DNA of 64,000 nucleotides. Origin: Algoriphagus sanaruensis (lineage in GTDB: Bacteria; Bacteroidota; Bacteroidia; Cytophagales; Cyclobacteriaceae). Positions 42,925 to 51,955 of this stretch are shown here, one piece after another. The DNA lies in assembly GCF_001593605.1 (NCBI RefSeq), contig NZ_CP012836.1:1302001-1366000 (forward strand). The letters are read 5' to 3'. The notes under the pieces are model-generated. The model saw nothing but the letters and a program-made list of their open reading frames with translations. It was not told where the DNA came from and searched no databases. Positions within the stretch are counted from its first letter, which is position 1, and every line of letters begins with the position of its first letter. The position numbers and the translations under genes are program-made.

Positions 42925-43380
42925 ATGGTCACGCTTCGCCTTCCAAAAACGCAGATTATGCAGGTTTGCATGGACAAGCAACAGCAAACTATTGCAGATT
43001 TTGAACATGAGATTTTAGCGCTCAAGCAGCAGCTTCGAAATCATGAAGAGACGGATAGTCAAGAGACAAGGCCCTCGCCAGAACGAAGAGAATTGTTGCT
43101 CCGGATGGAGCATGAACTCAATTTTCTCAACTATGAGCTGGAGGTGTTGAAAAGTATCAATTTGGAGGAAGATCTGGCCGAAATTGCGCTTGGCGCAGTA
43201 GTCGTCACAGATCAGCGAATCTTTTTTATATCTGTTTCTATTGAGCGGGTAGATGTGCTGGGAGAGGCGGTGATTGGAGTATCTACCAAGTCGCCGATTT
43301 ATCATTCGATGCAAGGCAAAAAAACTGGAGAGTATTTCGATTACGGTGGAGTAAGATTCACCATTCTGGATGTGTATTAG
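42925..43380 (+). CDS. GreA/GreB C-terminal domain-like transcription factor
   Basis: This 151-residue protein has a GreA-like layout: an N-terminal helical hairpin (about 15-90, with many Glu/Gln/Lys) followed by a C-terminal FKBP-like GreA domain (about 95-150, AEIALGAVVVTDQRIFFISVSI and then GVSTKSPIYHSMQGKKTGE, read in parts). Members bind RNA polymerase and act on paused complexes. The conserved acidic pair at the tip of the hairpin in true GreA is not obvious here, so it may be a Gfh/Rnk-like regulator rather than a cleavage factor. The start at 42925 is chosen because the LPKTQIMQVC-type N-terminus resembles relatives. Confidence 0.75.
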   Translation: MVTLRLPKTQIMQVCMDKQQQTIADFEHEILALKQQLRNHEETDSQETRPSPERRELLLRMEHELNFLNYELEVLKSINLEEDLAEIALGAVVVTDQRIFFISVSIERVDVLGEAVIGVSTKSPIYHSMQGKKTGEYFDYGGVRFTILDVY

Positions 43381-43410
43381 TTGTTTGATCCCCACCTTGC
43401 AGTATGAAGT

Positions 43411-43438
43411 AGCGCCGACCCAAGAGTCGGCGCTTTTC
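43411..43438 (+). terminator. Terminator of the GreA-like gene
   Basis: A perfect 9-base stem AGCGCCGAC/GTCGGCGCT is followed by a short T run. It lies about 30 bases after the GreA-like stop codon and just before the convergent acylase gene. Confidence 0.88.
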
Positions 43439-43455
43439 AGTTAGGAACACGCGGA

Positions 43456-45873
43456 TTATTTGGATTGACTTTCCAATAAGAGCTTTTCAGCTGCTTTGGA
43501 TTCAATGAATTCTTTTTGGAATGGGATGGTCAAATACTGATCATTGGCCCAAATATCGAAGAGGTTTCGGTACCACGGACTGTTGGGATTTCCCGACTGA
43601 CCGGGATTATTGATTCCTTGAGTTTTTTCCCAGTCTCCAGTATCCACCAAAATTCGAAAAGAAGCCCCAGAAGTGTTATTGTCCCCATAAGCATTGGCTC
43701 CTGGAGTAAAAGAATAGCCGCCTCGAGCGATGGGTCCCAGGTTAAATAGGGAATCAAATTTCGGGTGCACCACATCGCCTAGGGCATGCTTTAATTGTGC
43801 ATGCTTGTAATTTGGCTGCCCATACTGCCATTTTGCAGGATCGGGTCCTAGTTTAACTTCCAATTCAGCGATTGCCTCCTCGAAGCTCTTTTGAATCCAT
43901 TGGTCTCGAGCAGATTGGGCATGGTTTGAAAAAATGAGTTCAGGATTTTTTACCCATTGGATGATACGAGTAAGACTGAGTGTTCCCACCCATTCTTGAG
44001 CAGCTTGAGGTAAGAAAAGGGTGTTGGCCTCAGCCCTCAGTTTTCGCTCCCACATGACGTAAATCCCTGCCGGAATGGAGTTTTTCTCCAGTATCAAATC
44101 CCAGTCTTTTAGAAGGTCTTTTAAAGAATCCAGTTTTGGATGATCAAATTCAAGGGACAATAAATAAGGAAGAAGCTCCCTTGCAGGAATCGCCAAGTAA
44201 TCATTTTGCAAAGCTCCCATTTCAGCCAAGCTGAATTTTTTATCTTGGCTTAACACTTCCGCTATACGTCTTCCTCTGAAATCATCGGCCCATTCATAGC
44301 CCAAAGCTTCTGGATAGGCATAATCCCGTGGAGCGACATGCTGATTGGCGGTAGCAATAAATCCTGAAGAAGGGTTGACTTGATGGGGAAGATTTTCGAT
44401 TGGGAGAAATCCATCCCATTCCTGAGAGCCATCACCTTTGGTCGCGACCAACCCAGAAAAGCCATTTCGTATTGGGGTCAATGCGGATGCTTGCCAGCCG
44501 ATGGTGCCATCTTTTCCCGCCCAAACCATATTTTCTCCGGGGACATGATTGCGGGTGCAGGCTGCTCTAAACTCCTCCCAAGTAGTAGCTTGCCCCATGC
44601 TCAAGCTGGAAAGATAAGGGGCAGATCCAGGCACTAGCCAAGCACATTGGACGGCCACTACTTTTCTCAACTCCTCGTCAATAAAAGTAACTGGGCCGTG
44701 CACCGTGTATCGATGTGTGACTTGCTTGAATCCTTCACCTTTGACCAAAATAGAATCTTGAATAACCTCGAAATTCTTCCATTCTCCTTGATGAAAGTAT
44801 TGATTGGGGTTTGTGGGATGCAGGTCGTAGATTTTTAGATCCTCCATATCGGTCGAATATATCGTCAGTCCCCAAGCACCGTACGCGTTATGTCCAATGG
44901 AAACACCCGGGATTTCGGGTTCACCGCCCCCAACAACATCCCAGCCCGGAGCATTTAAATGAACCCAATATCGCAAAGAAGGCACCGCCTGTGCACGATG
45001 GGGATCATTGGCTAAATAGGGAAATCCGCTCTCAGTTTTGGATCCTGCTAGCACCCAATTATTGCTTCCTTGGGCAAATGCATCTGCTTTTTCATTGTCC
45101 TTCCACTCCATTTCCCATAGTGCCTGAAGACTTTCCGATTCAGAAGCTTCTCTTCGAAACTCGGGAAGAACATCTTCAGGCTTAAATTTGACAGTTGTCC
45201 GAAAAGCATTGTAGGGAGCCAAAATATCCTTGAAAAGTAATTCGTCGGGAATAGACTCATCTATTTTTAGAACTGGCTCATTCGGATGGAAGTAGAAAAG
45301 TTGCTTGGTTTTTTCTTCCCCAAGAACACGAACCGCACGGGAGATTTTAAGTTCATCCTGGACATTTTCCAACAGTCCTTGGTGCCTGGAAATCACCACT
45401 TCCCAAGTCCAAAAGTCCGGGAGAATATCGAGCATTTTGAATTCGATCGGCAGGTTTTCCGGATGTTCACGTGCCTCAGCGATATACTGATTGACTCCGG
45501 CTACGAAGGCATCCACGATCGCTTCTCCTCTGGGATGGTAATGGGAAAGCTCTTTGCTTTTATCCCCTCTGAACTTAAAAAGGCGAACTCCACGATCTCG
45601 TTCCAATTCCCTAGGCCCTAATAGTTCGGACAAAGTACCGGTAGCTTGTCGTCTCCAGATTTCAAATTGGAATAATCGATCTTGGGCCGCTAGATAGCCT
45701 TGGGTGTAAAACAGGTCGTGCTCGTTTTGGGCAAAAATATGCTGAATACCGGTGGAGTCTCGGTAAACTTCTACGGACTGGTCAAGGCCAGGAAGAGCTA
45801 ATTTTGGGTCTGAGGAATCACAAGCCCATACCAAAGTCAGCAGGGCAAGTGTTAGTAAGCGGTTACGGATCAT
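43456..45873 (-). CDS. Penicillin acylase (S45) family lipoprotein, copy 2
   Basis: This is an 805-residue N-terminal-nucleophile hydrolase, longer than the copy at 7979-10066. The ATG at 45873 starts a signal peptide with lipobox LVWAC (Cys18). The proposed nucleophile is Ser270 in GSNNWV, followed by LANDPH and an N-terminal alpha chain of about 250 residues that would be released by autoprocessing. The conserved segments AQDRLFQFE and QVNPSSGFIATANQ identify the family. The substrate may be an N-acyl compound such as a beta-lactam or N-acyl-homoserine lactone. It lies downstream of a rhodanese lipoprotein on the same strand, with 79 bases between. Confidence 0.9.
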   Translation of the reverse strand: MIRNRLLTLALLTLVWACDSSDPKLALPGLDQSVEVYRDSTGIQHIFAQNEHDLFYTQGYLAAQDRLFQFEIWRRQATGTLSELLGPRELERDRGVRLFKFRGDKSKELSHYHPRGEAIVDAFVAGVNQYIAEAREHPENLPIEFKMLDILPDFWTWEVVISRHQGLLENVQDELKISRAVRVLGEEKTKQLFYFHPNEPVLKIDESIPDELLFKDILAPYNAFRTTVKFKPEDVLPEFRREASESESLQALWEMEWKDNEKADAFAQGSNNWVLAGSKTESGFPYLANDPHRAQAVPSLRYWVHLNAPGWDVVGGGEPEIPGVSIGHNAYGAWGLTIYSTDMEDLKIYDLHPTNPNQYFHQGEWKNFEVIQDSILVKGEGFKQVTHRYTVHGPVTFIDEELRKVVAVQCAWLVPGSAPYLSSLSMGQATTWEEFRAACTRNHVPGENMVWAGKDGTIGWQASALTPIRNGFSGLVATKGDGSQEWDGFLPIENLPHQVNPSSGFIATANQHVAPRDYAYPEALGYEWADDFRGRRIAEVLSQDKKFSLAEMGALQNDYLAIPARELLPYLLSLEFDHPKLDSLKDLLKDWDLILEKNSIPAGIYVMWERKLRAEANTLFLPQAAQEWVGTLSLTRIIQWVKNPELIFSNHAQSARDQWIQKSFEEAIAELEVKLGPDPAKWQYGQPNYKHAQLKHALGDVVHPKFDSLFNLGPIARGGYSFTPGANAYGDNNTSGASFRILVDTGDWEKTQGINNPGQSGNPNSPWYRNLFDIWANDQYLTIPFQKEFIESKAAEKLLLESQSK

Positions 45874-45879
45874 AGGGTT

Positions 45880-45908
45880 ATGTTTGGTTTTAGTAAAAAC
45901 CAAAACAT
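45880..45908. promoter_or_regulatory. Inverted repeat before the second acylase gene
   Basis: ATGTTTGGTTTTT-like and AAAAACCAAAACAT arms form a near-perfect inverted repeat seven bases upstream of the acylase start on the minus strand. It could be an operator or a 5' UTR stem-loop covering the ribosome-binding region. It is AT-rich, so chance occurrence is possible. Confidence 0.4.
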
Positions 45909-45952
45909 TTCCCACAATCGCAAATCACTTTCTGTGAGCGGACTGCCCGATC

Positions 45953-46372
45953 TTATTCTTGAGTGATCGGAAATCCTTGCTGATACCAAGCTTGAATTCC
46001 TCCTTGGAGGTGATTGACTTTGGTATAGCCTTGCTGAGTCAAAAGTTGAGCGGCTTCCAAGCTTCGAGCACCTACCGCACAGTAAATGAAGATTTCTTGA
46101 TCTTTTGGGATTTCAAGGGCTTTTTCTAAAAAATTGGACTGATAATAATCGATGACAATTGCATTGGGGATTTTTCCTTGCGCCACTTCCCCGGGGGTAC
46201 GCACATCCAAGATGACCCCATTAGCACTTTTTTCTTGAAATTCTTTGGGAGATAGGTTGGAAACTCTGGCAGGAGCGACAGCTTCCGAGGTTTCAGTATT
46301 TTGTTGGTTGCCAGAGCTACAAGCTCCTAAGGTAAGGCTGCCAATCAAGGCAAGAAGGAGAAAATTTTTCAT
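45953..46372 (-). CDS. Rhodanese-like lipoprotein
   Basis: This 139-residue protein has a lipobox TLGAC (about Cys18) and one rhodanese domain. The active loop CAVGAR contains the catalytic Cys, and DVRTPGEVAQG and the C-terminal NHLQGGIQAW are typical. It may transfer sulfur or bind a partner at the outer side of the inner or outer membrane. The ATG at 46372 begins the signal peptide. It precedes the second acylase gene. Confidence 0.9.
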   Translation of the reverse strand: MKNFLLLALIGSLTLGACSSGNQQNTETSEAVAPARVSNLSPKEFQEKSANGVILDVRTPGEVAQGKIPNAIVIDYYQSNFLEKALEIPKDQEIFIYCAVGARSLEAAQLLTQQGYTKVNHLQGGIQAWYQQGFPITQE

Positions 46373-46500
46373 TGGATATCGAATGTTGTGAGTTTGCAAT
46401 GGGGAGTTAAACTTCAAATGAGTTTTTATTCAGTCACGAATCTACTGGAAAGGACCCAAAGGTCTCAGTGAGCAAAAGCACATAAGAAGGCGCGAATGGC

Positions 46501-48405
46501 CTAACTGTCCTTTTGGGGCTCGGTAACTGGTTTCTCTTTTACAATTTCCCGGATGAGGATGGTTCCATTGATATAATTGATTCGGTCTCCAAGCTGCGCA
46601 TTTCGATTGATAGAAATTCCTTCCATCAAAATTTTCACCTCAAGCCTTGCATCGGATTGTGTCCAAGTCAAATTGACCGGGGAAATGTTGGCGTGGTACC
46701 CTTCTCCAAATTTTCGGACGAGGTGATCAAATTGTTTATCGATAGCTAGAGGGACGGGATGGCCTCTCCAAGTTAATATTAGGGAATCACTGAGGAAGGT
46801 TGGGTTGGAAAATGAAAAGTCAGGATTGGATTCCTGTTCTGAATCCGGACGGATGTTAAAGTAAATCAAGTGATCGTATCCGCTTATCGAGAGCGGATTG
46901 CTGCGCTCGATTAAAAAGGTAAAAGGTACCTCGACGGTAGCTTCCGGATTTTCGAGCTCTTCAAAATAAGATTTGTAAGTCAGTCCCAAAGACTCTGCAA
47001 TCAACTTGTCGAATTGGGGTTTTTTGACTGATTTATCTTCGAAAAGCTGGATGGTCTCCTCCGATAGCAAAGGGTAAATTGATTCGTAACCATGGTAATC
47101 TCCCAAGTAACGGATAATGGAATTTGCTTCCGAAAGATTTTTGGAATCGAGGGTGTTTCGGTTTAGTGGACTCTTTGCTACAAGGACACTGTCACTGGAT
47201 TTTTCCCAAAGGACTTCGTTTTTGATTTTTCCATTTTCGAAAAGATCTTCTTGGGAAAGTATCGATTCAAGGCGCTGGAATTGGGCTTTTTCACTCCAAG
47301 AAAACATTCCCCAAGGTCCAATTGAGGCCAAAATCATGGTGATGGCCAAGGAAATCGGGATCGTTTTGATGCTTTTGAAACCCAAGATGAAATACATCGA
47401 AATGCCCAAAAGCCAAATTCCCATCAGAAGGATAATGTATCGGTTGACTGTCAATCCATACTCCTCAACCCGAATGCCGATGGCTAAGAACAGCAAGACG
47501 GTAAGTGGAAGCAGTAGGAAGTAAAATGCTTTGTAAAACGTCTTGATCCAGCCTCCTTCTTGTTCCTTTTGGTAGGGGAAAAGCAACAAGTTGGTGAATA
47601 TACCCAGCACTGAAATCGCCACAATCAAATAGGATACGATCCCTCTCGGCCAGTCCCAAGTCAAAATGATTTTCCCTCCATATATATAGAGGATGGTCAG
47701 GTAAATCAACAGCAAAGGGATAAGGATAAACTGGGTAAAGATTTTGAGCCCTTTCGGATAGTTGACTTTTTCTTTTAGCTCAAATTCAAGTGGTATTCCC
47801 GCTAGAAAGTACCAGGTATTAAAAATGCCGCCAGTGAGGATATAAACCTCGGCATAAATTTTTGGGTCTATTTTCAGATCAAATAAAAGCGTCACTGCAC
47901 CAAAAGCTAGCGTGATTCCAGTGCTGATGACTTGGGAGAAAAACACCGCAAGGACAATTCGGATAAATAGCGTTTTGTTGTAATTCCAGAAGCTTTTCAG
48001 GTTGCCCTTTTTCAAGAATGGAATAAAAGCGACCGTGAGGTGGAGTGCCAGATTATAGATCAGGTATTTGATGTAGGGGGCAAAGGTGTTGTTGGAATTT
48101 TCAGTATCTGGAAAAGAAAAATAAATAAGCACCAGTGTGAAAATACCTACGATCGATCCGAGAATTTTTTGGAGCTTCCCAAGTTTGGTTTTCTCCAGAA
48201 AGATATCAATCGAGAAAAAGAGCGGAATACCAAGTGCTAGTGTCAGTAAAAGGTGAAGAAGCTGGAGATTGCCATCGAAGTTTTCTTTTTCCACCAAGTA
48301 AATCGCCAGCATAGTGGCCAAAATGGAGCTTAATAAGCTTAGTGGAAACCGTCGGGCTGCCTGAAAGGCATCTTCATTGAGGCGCTGAATGGAATTAAGT
48401 CGCAT
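46501..48405 (-). CDS. DUF4153 multi-pass membrane protein
   Basis: This 634-residue protein has about ten transmembrane helices in the first 380 residues and a soluble C-terminal part of about 250 residues with no known motif. It fits the DUF4153 family, whose function is unknown. The ATG at 48405 gives MRLNSIQRLNEDAF, typical of the family's cytoplasmic N-terminus. It is downstream of proA by 62 bases on the same strand, so it may be co-transcribed with proBA. Confidence 0.78.
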   Translation of the reverse strand: MRLNSIQRLNEDAFQAARRFPLSLLSSILATMLAIYLVEKENFDGNLQLLHLLLTLALGIPLFFSIDIFLEKTKLGKLQKILGSIVGIFTLVLIYFSFPDTENSNNTFAPYIKYLIYNLALHLTVAFIPFLKKGNLKSFWNYNKTLFIRIVLAVFFSQVISTGITLAFGAVTLLFDLKIDPKIYAEVYILTGGIFNTWYFLAGIPLEFELKEKVNYPKGLKIFTQFILIPLLLIYLTILYIYGGKIILTWDWPRGIVSYLIVAISVLGIFTNLLLFPYQKEQEGGWIKTFYKAFYFLLLPLTVLLFLAIGIRVEEYGLTVNRYIILLMGIWLLGISMYFILGFKSIKTIPISLAITMILASIGPWGMFSWSEKAQFQRLESILSQEDLFENGKIKNEVLWEKSSDSVLVAKSPLNRNTLDSKNLSEANSIIRYLGDYHGYESIYPLLSEETIQLFEDKSVKKPQFDKLIAESLGLTYKSYFEELENPEATVEVPFTFLIERSNPLSISGYDHLIYFNIRPDSEQESNPDFSFSNPTFLSDSLILTWRGHPVPLAIDKQFDHLVRKFGEGYHANISPVNLTWTQSDARLEVKILMEGISINRNAQLGDRINYINGTILIREIVKEKPVTEPQKDS

Positions 48406-48467
48406 GGGTAGAAACAATGAGTTAACCAAAAGTTAAGTCAAAGAATCAAGACCCCCAAATACGAATT

Positions 48468-49709
48468 TTATCCTCGGATTTGCCCGTTTCCTTGGACTAT
48501 CCACTTGTAGCTAGTCAATTCACGAAGCGCCATCGGACCTCGAGCATGGAGTTTTTGGGTGCTGATGCCGATTTCAGCTCCAAGGCCAAATTGATTGCCA
48601 TCCGTGAAAGCCGTGGAGGCATTTGCATAGACCGCCGCGGCATCTACTTCCAGTAAAAATCGCTGGATATGACTTTCAGTTTCAGAAACGATTGCCTCCG
48701 AGTGTTTGGAAGAATAGGTGGCAATATGATCCAAAGCCTCATCCAGTGAGGAGACTGTTTTGATGGAGAGTTTTAAGCTTAAAAACTCCGTCCCGAAGTG
48801 TTCTGGAGTAGCCTTTTCGATTTGAGAATGAGCTGGAAGGGAAGCAAATGATTTCTCATCTGCAAAGACCTGAACGCCACTTTGAAGCAATGGGTGAATC
48901 AGTTTTTCCAAGTTTGGAAGTATGGCCTCATTAACAATCAGACAGTCCAGACTATTGCAGACACTTGGTCGACGCGTTTTAGAATTATGGATGATCGCGC
49001 TGGCTTTTTCTAAATCTGCAGATTCATCAACAAAGGTGTGAACAATACCCGCTCCGGTTTCGATGACCGGAACTTTCGCATTTTCTCTCACAAAATTGAT
49101 CAGACCCTGAGAGCCCCTTGGGATGATCACATCCACAAAGCCCACCGCTTCCAAAAGCGCTTTGGTGGCTGCACGATCCGGAGGGAGAAGTTGGAAGGCT
49201 TCTTTGGGCAGTCCATGGATTTCTAGGACTTGGTGAATCAAGGACATGATCGCCCGATTGGAAAAGTCAGCGTCAGAACCTCCTTTCAGTACTAAACCAT
49301 TTCCTGATTTAAGCGCCAAAGTGAAAACATCAAATGTCACATTAGGTCTTGCTTCATAAATGATTCCGACCACGCCTAGAGGTACGGTGGTTTTACGAAG
49401 ATGGAGTCCATTTTCCAGCGTTTTCTCTTCCAGTAAAATTCCAAGAGGACTATCAAGCGAGGCGACTTGACGAATTTCTGCTGCGATACCTGCAATTCTC
49501 GACTTGGTCAGTAGCAATCTATCGTACATCGGATTGGATTTTTCCATCCGATCCAAGTCTTTTTGATTTTCCTGAAGTAAAAAAGAACTGTTTTTCAGCG
49601 CCAAGTCAGCGAGATCATGCAGGACAAGCCGAACAAGTTCGTCTTGAATTCCGGCAAGTTTTCGACTGTTCTTTTGGACAGCCTCAAATTGGCTTTGATA
49701 CTCATTCAT
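48468..49709 (-). CDS. proA: Glutamate-5-semialdehyde dehydrogenase
   Basis: This is the second enzyme of proline synthesis, reducing glutamyl-5-phosphate to glutamate semialdehyde with NADPH. At 413 residues it has normal length. Recognisable segments are GVVGIIYEARPNVT, PRGSQGLI and the catalytic Cys region RRPSVCNSLDC, plus the C-terminal ARGPMALRELTSYKW. It overlaps proB by eight bases, so they are coupled. The ATG at 49709 is used; an in-frame TTG two codons upstream is unlikely. Confidence 0.97.
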   Translation of the reverse strand: MNEYQSQFEAVQKNSRKLAGIQDELVRLVLHDLADLALKNSSFLLQENQKDLDRMEKSNPMYDRLLLTKSRIAGIAAEIRQVASLDSPLGILLEEKTLENGLHLRKTTVPLGVVGIIYEARPNVTFDVFTLALKSGNGLVLKGGSDADFSNRAIMSLIHQVLEIHGLPKEAFQLLPPDRAATKALLEAVGFVDVIIPRGSQGLINFVRENAKVPVIETGAGIVHTFVDESADLEKASAIIHNSKTRRPSVCNSLDCLIVNEAILPNLEKLIHPLLQSGVQVFADEKSFASLPAHSQIEKATPEHFGTEFLSLKLSIKTVSSLDEALDHIATYSSKHSEAIVSETESHIQRFLLEVDAAAVYANASTAFTDGNQFGLGAEIGISTQKLHARGPMALRELTSYKWIVQGNGQIRG

Positions 49710-50784
49710 GATCAAAAAGATAGAGGTAATCGTAATGAATTAAGGCTTTTTGGTTTTTCTGGCCGATCCGTTCGAGGGCTAGTTTGGAAGTGTATTCTGC
49801 GCGTCCCAATCCGATCTTTTCGCCTTTTTCATCCTTGATCAAGAGGATGTCACCTTTGGAAAATTCACCTTGAATATGTGTGATTCCCACAGGCAAGAGG
49901 CTTCGGATCACGGTTGAAAACAGGGAGTTTCTCGCGCCTTCATTGATGGTTATTTCCCCTTTGTAATATTGAGCCCCGTGTGCCAGCCATTTTTTAGTGG
50001 CGTGAGTGAGTTTTTTAGGTTCAAACCACGTGCAACGAAGATTCCCCGATTCAAACTCCGAAAGAATCCCTTCTCGTTTTCCATTGGCTATGATCACCTG
50101 AATGCCCAAGTCCGCAGATTTCTTGGCCATGGCATATTTGGTCAACATGCCACCTCGGCCAAAAGAGGACTTGGTAGCTGAAATATAGCTACTGACTTCA
50201 GGCATAGATGAGGATACTTTTTCGATCAATTCCGAACTAGGTTCTGATGGTGGTCCGGTAAAAATCCCATCTACATTGGTCAACAAAAGCAAGGTGTCAG
50301 CATTGATCATCGCTGCGGTCAAACTCGCCAACTCGTCATTGTCTGTAAACATCAATTCGGTGATGGTTACCGTGTCATTTTCATTGACTATGGGCAAAAT
50401 GCCTTGTTGAAGCAGAGCCTCAAGGCAGTTTTTCATATTCAAAAAATGCTTTCGATCTCGGAAGTCTTCCTTGGTTACCAATATCTGGGCAATGGGCTGC
50501 TCTAATTTTCCGAACAAATCGAGGTATTGGTTGATCAAGCGAATCTGTCCCGTTGCAGCCCAAATTTGCTTTTTAAATACCGGGTTGAGTTTTTCGGGTA
50601 AGGCAATGGATTGTCTTCCAAAGGCAACCGCACCTGAACTCACCAAGACTACTTTTTTCCCTGCTTGAATCAATTGTTTGATTCCTTGCACCAAATGAGC
50701 CATTCGTTCCAAATCGGGCAAACCGTTTGCCTGAGTCAGGACATTGGATCCGATTTTGATTACGATGACTTTTGAAGCGAGCAT
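49702..50784 (-). CDS. proB: Glutamate 5-kinase
   Basis: This 360-residue enzyme phosphorylates glutamate as the first step of proline synthesis and is the usual point of feedback inhibition. The amino-acid kinase domain (about 1-255) has KIGSNVLT, SSGAVAFG and VNENDTVT; a PUA domain follows (about 270-355). It heads the proBA operon. Confidence 0.97.
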   Translation of the reverse strand: MLASKVIVIKIGSNVLTQANGLPDLERMAHLVQGIKQLIQAGKKVVLVSSGAVAFGRQSIALPEKLNPVFKKQIWAATGQIRLINQYLDLFGKLEQPIAQILVTKEDFRDRKHFLNMKNCLEALLQQGILPIVNENDTVTITELMFTDNDELASLTAAMINADTLLLLTNVDGIFTGPPSEPSSELIEKVSSSMPEVSSYISATKSSFGRGGMLTKYAMAKKSADLGIQVIIANGKREGILSEFESGNLRCTWFEPKKLTHATKKWLAHGAQYYKGEITINEGARNSLFSTVIRSLLPVGITHIQGEFSKGDILLIKDEKGEKIGLGRAEYTSKLALERIGQKNQKALIHYDYLYLFDHE

Positions 50785-50950
50785 TTTTGGAAAATTTTCA
50801 TAAAAGTAATGGATTCGGTGCGGAGTTGCTAAAGAAAGTGGTTTTTGAATTGAGAAATGGAAATTATCGTGAAATACGATGGATAAAAATGCTTCGCACT
50901 GAAATAAGGGATTGGAGTTACTCGATAGGTTGTAAATCCGAAAACGTAAT

Positions 50951-51808
50951 TCACAAAAATGCCATACTGAGCGTGCCCACTAGCATCAGAATTTTTGCCC
51001 AAGCCGAAAGCTTTGAAAAGTGTTCTTTGCGATCTGCGCGATAAACCTTCCACATAAACCAACCAAATACGATTCCCAAAATCCCGAAGAATACAAAAAG
51101 TAAAGGATTATTGATCTGGAACGTGACCGTCAGGATTGCCCCCACAAAACAGGTGGCGATCAGAAAAATAACTTGCTTGGTTTTGCGAAATCCAATCACA
51201 ATCGGCAGGGTGCGGCACCCATGCTTGCGGTCTCCAGGTCGGTCTTCGATGTCCTTGATGATCTCGCGAATTAGATTGAGAAAGAAGGCAAAGATGGCAT
51301 AGGTCAGGACCAAAAGTTCATTTTTCTGATAATGGAATGCGACAAGGTAAACCGAAAATCCAGTCAAAATAGCCACGGTCAGGTTTCCAATGAAAGGCTC
51401 CCGCTTAAGGCGATTGCTATATAGCCAGAGCAGAAATGCTGCGAAGAAATTAACCAAGGCTATTTTGGGACTAACCCAAAGCCCCAAGCCAATCGCTGCA
51501 AAATTGAATATCGTATGCAAGACCAATACTACCCTCCGCTTAATTCCTTTGCCCACAATGACATTCTTCGGGCGGTTGATATAGTCAATCTTAACATCGT
51601 AATAGTCATTGATCATGTAGCCTGCCGCAGTGATCAAGAGCGTAGAAAATATGAGTAAGTAAAGTTTGAAATCGAACCATACAGGAGTACCTGAATTACT
51701 TTGCCCAATTAAAAAATAAGCGGTCATCCCCTGAGCAAAAGCCACCATAAGCAGGTTGATCGGTCTGCTGATTTTAAAAAGTCCACGAATTGATAAGGTG
51801 CGCTCCAT
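50951..51808 (-). CDS. UbiA-family prenyltransferase, GGGP-synthase-like
   Basis: This 285-residue membrane enzyme has about eight to nine helices. The two Asp-rich prenyl-diphosphate motifs are NDYYDVKID and DIEDRPGD. The second continues with RKHGCRTLPIVIG, as in geranylgeranylglycerol-phosphate geranylgeranyltransferase-type members. In Bacteroidota such enzymes have been linked to quinone, tetraether-like or pigment precursors, but the substrate here is not readable. It lies 166 bases upstream of proB on the same strand; the gap contains a fragment of a palindromic repeat (near 50931). Confidence 0.88.
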   Translation of the reverse strand: MERTLSIRGLFKISRPINLLMVAFAQGMTAYFLIGQSNSGTPVWFDFKLYLLIFSTLLITAAGYMINDYYDVKIDYINRPKNVIVGKGIKRRVVLVLHTIFNFAAIGLGLWVSPKIALVNFFAAFLLWLYSNRLKREPFIGNLTVAILTGFSVYLVAFHYQKNELLVLTYAIFAFFLNLIREIIKDIEDRPGDRKHGCRTLPIVIGFRKTKQVIFLIATCFVGAILTVTFQINNPLLFVFFGILGIVFGWFMWKVYRADRKEHFSKLSAWAKILMLVGTLSMAFL

Positions 51809-51955
51809 AATTCTATCCTTGCGAAAATACTATTTTCAATCATTCTGCCACTGAATTGTTTTGGACATAGGAAAATCGATTCCGTAACTTTTGCCAAAGG
51901 TCCAAACTCAATTTTTTATCTTGATCTTCTATTGAATAAATAAACCCATTGACCT

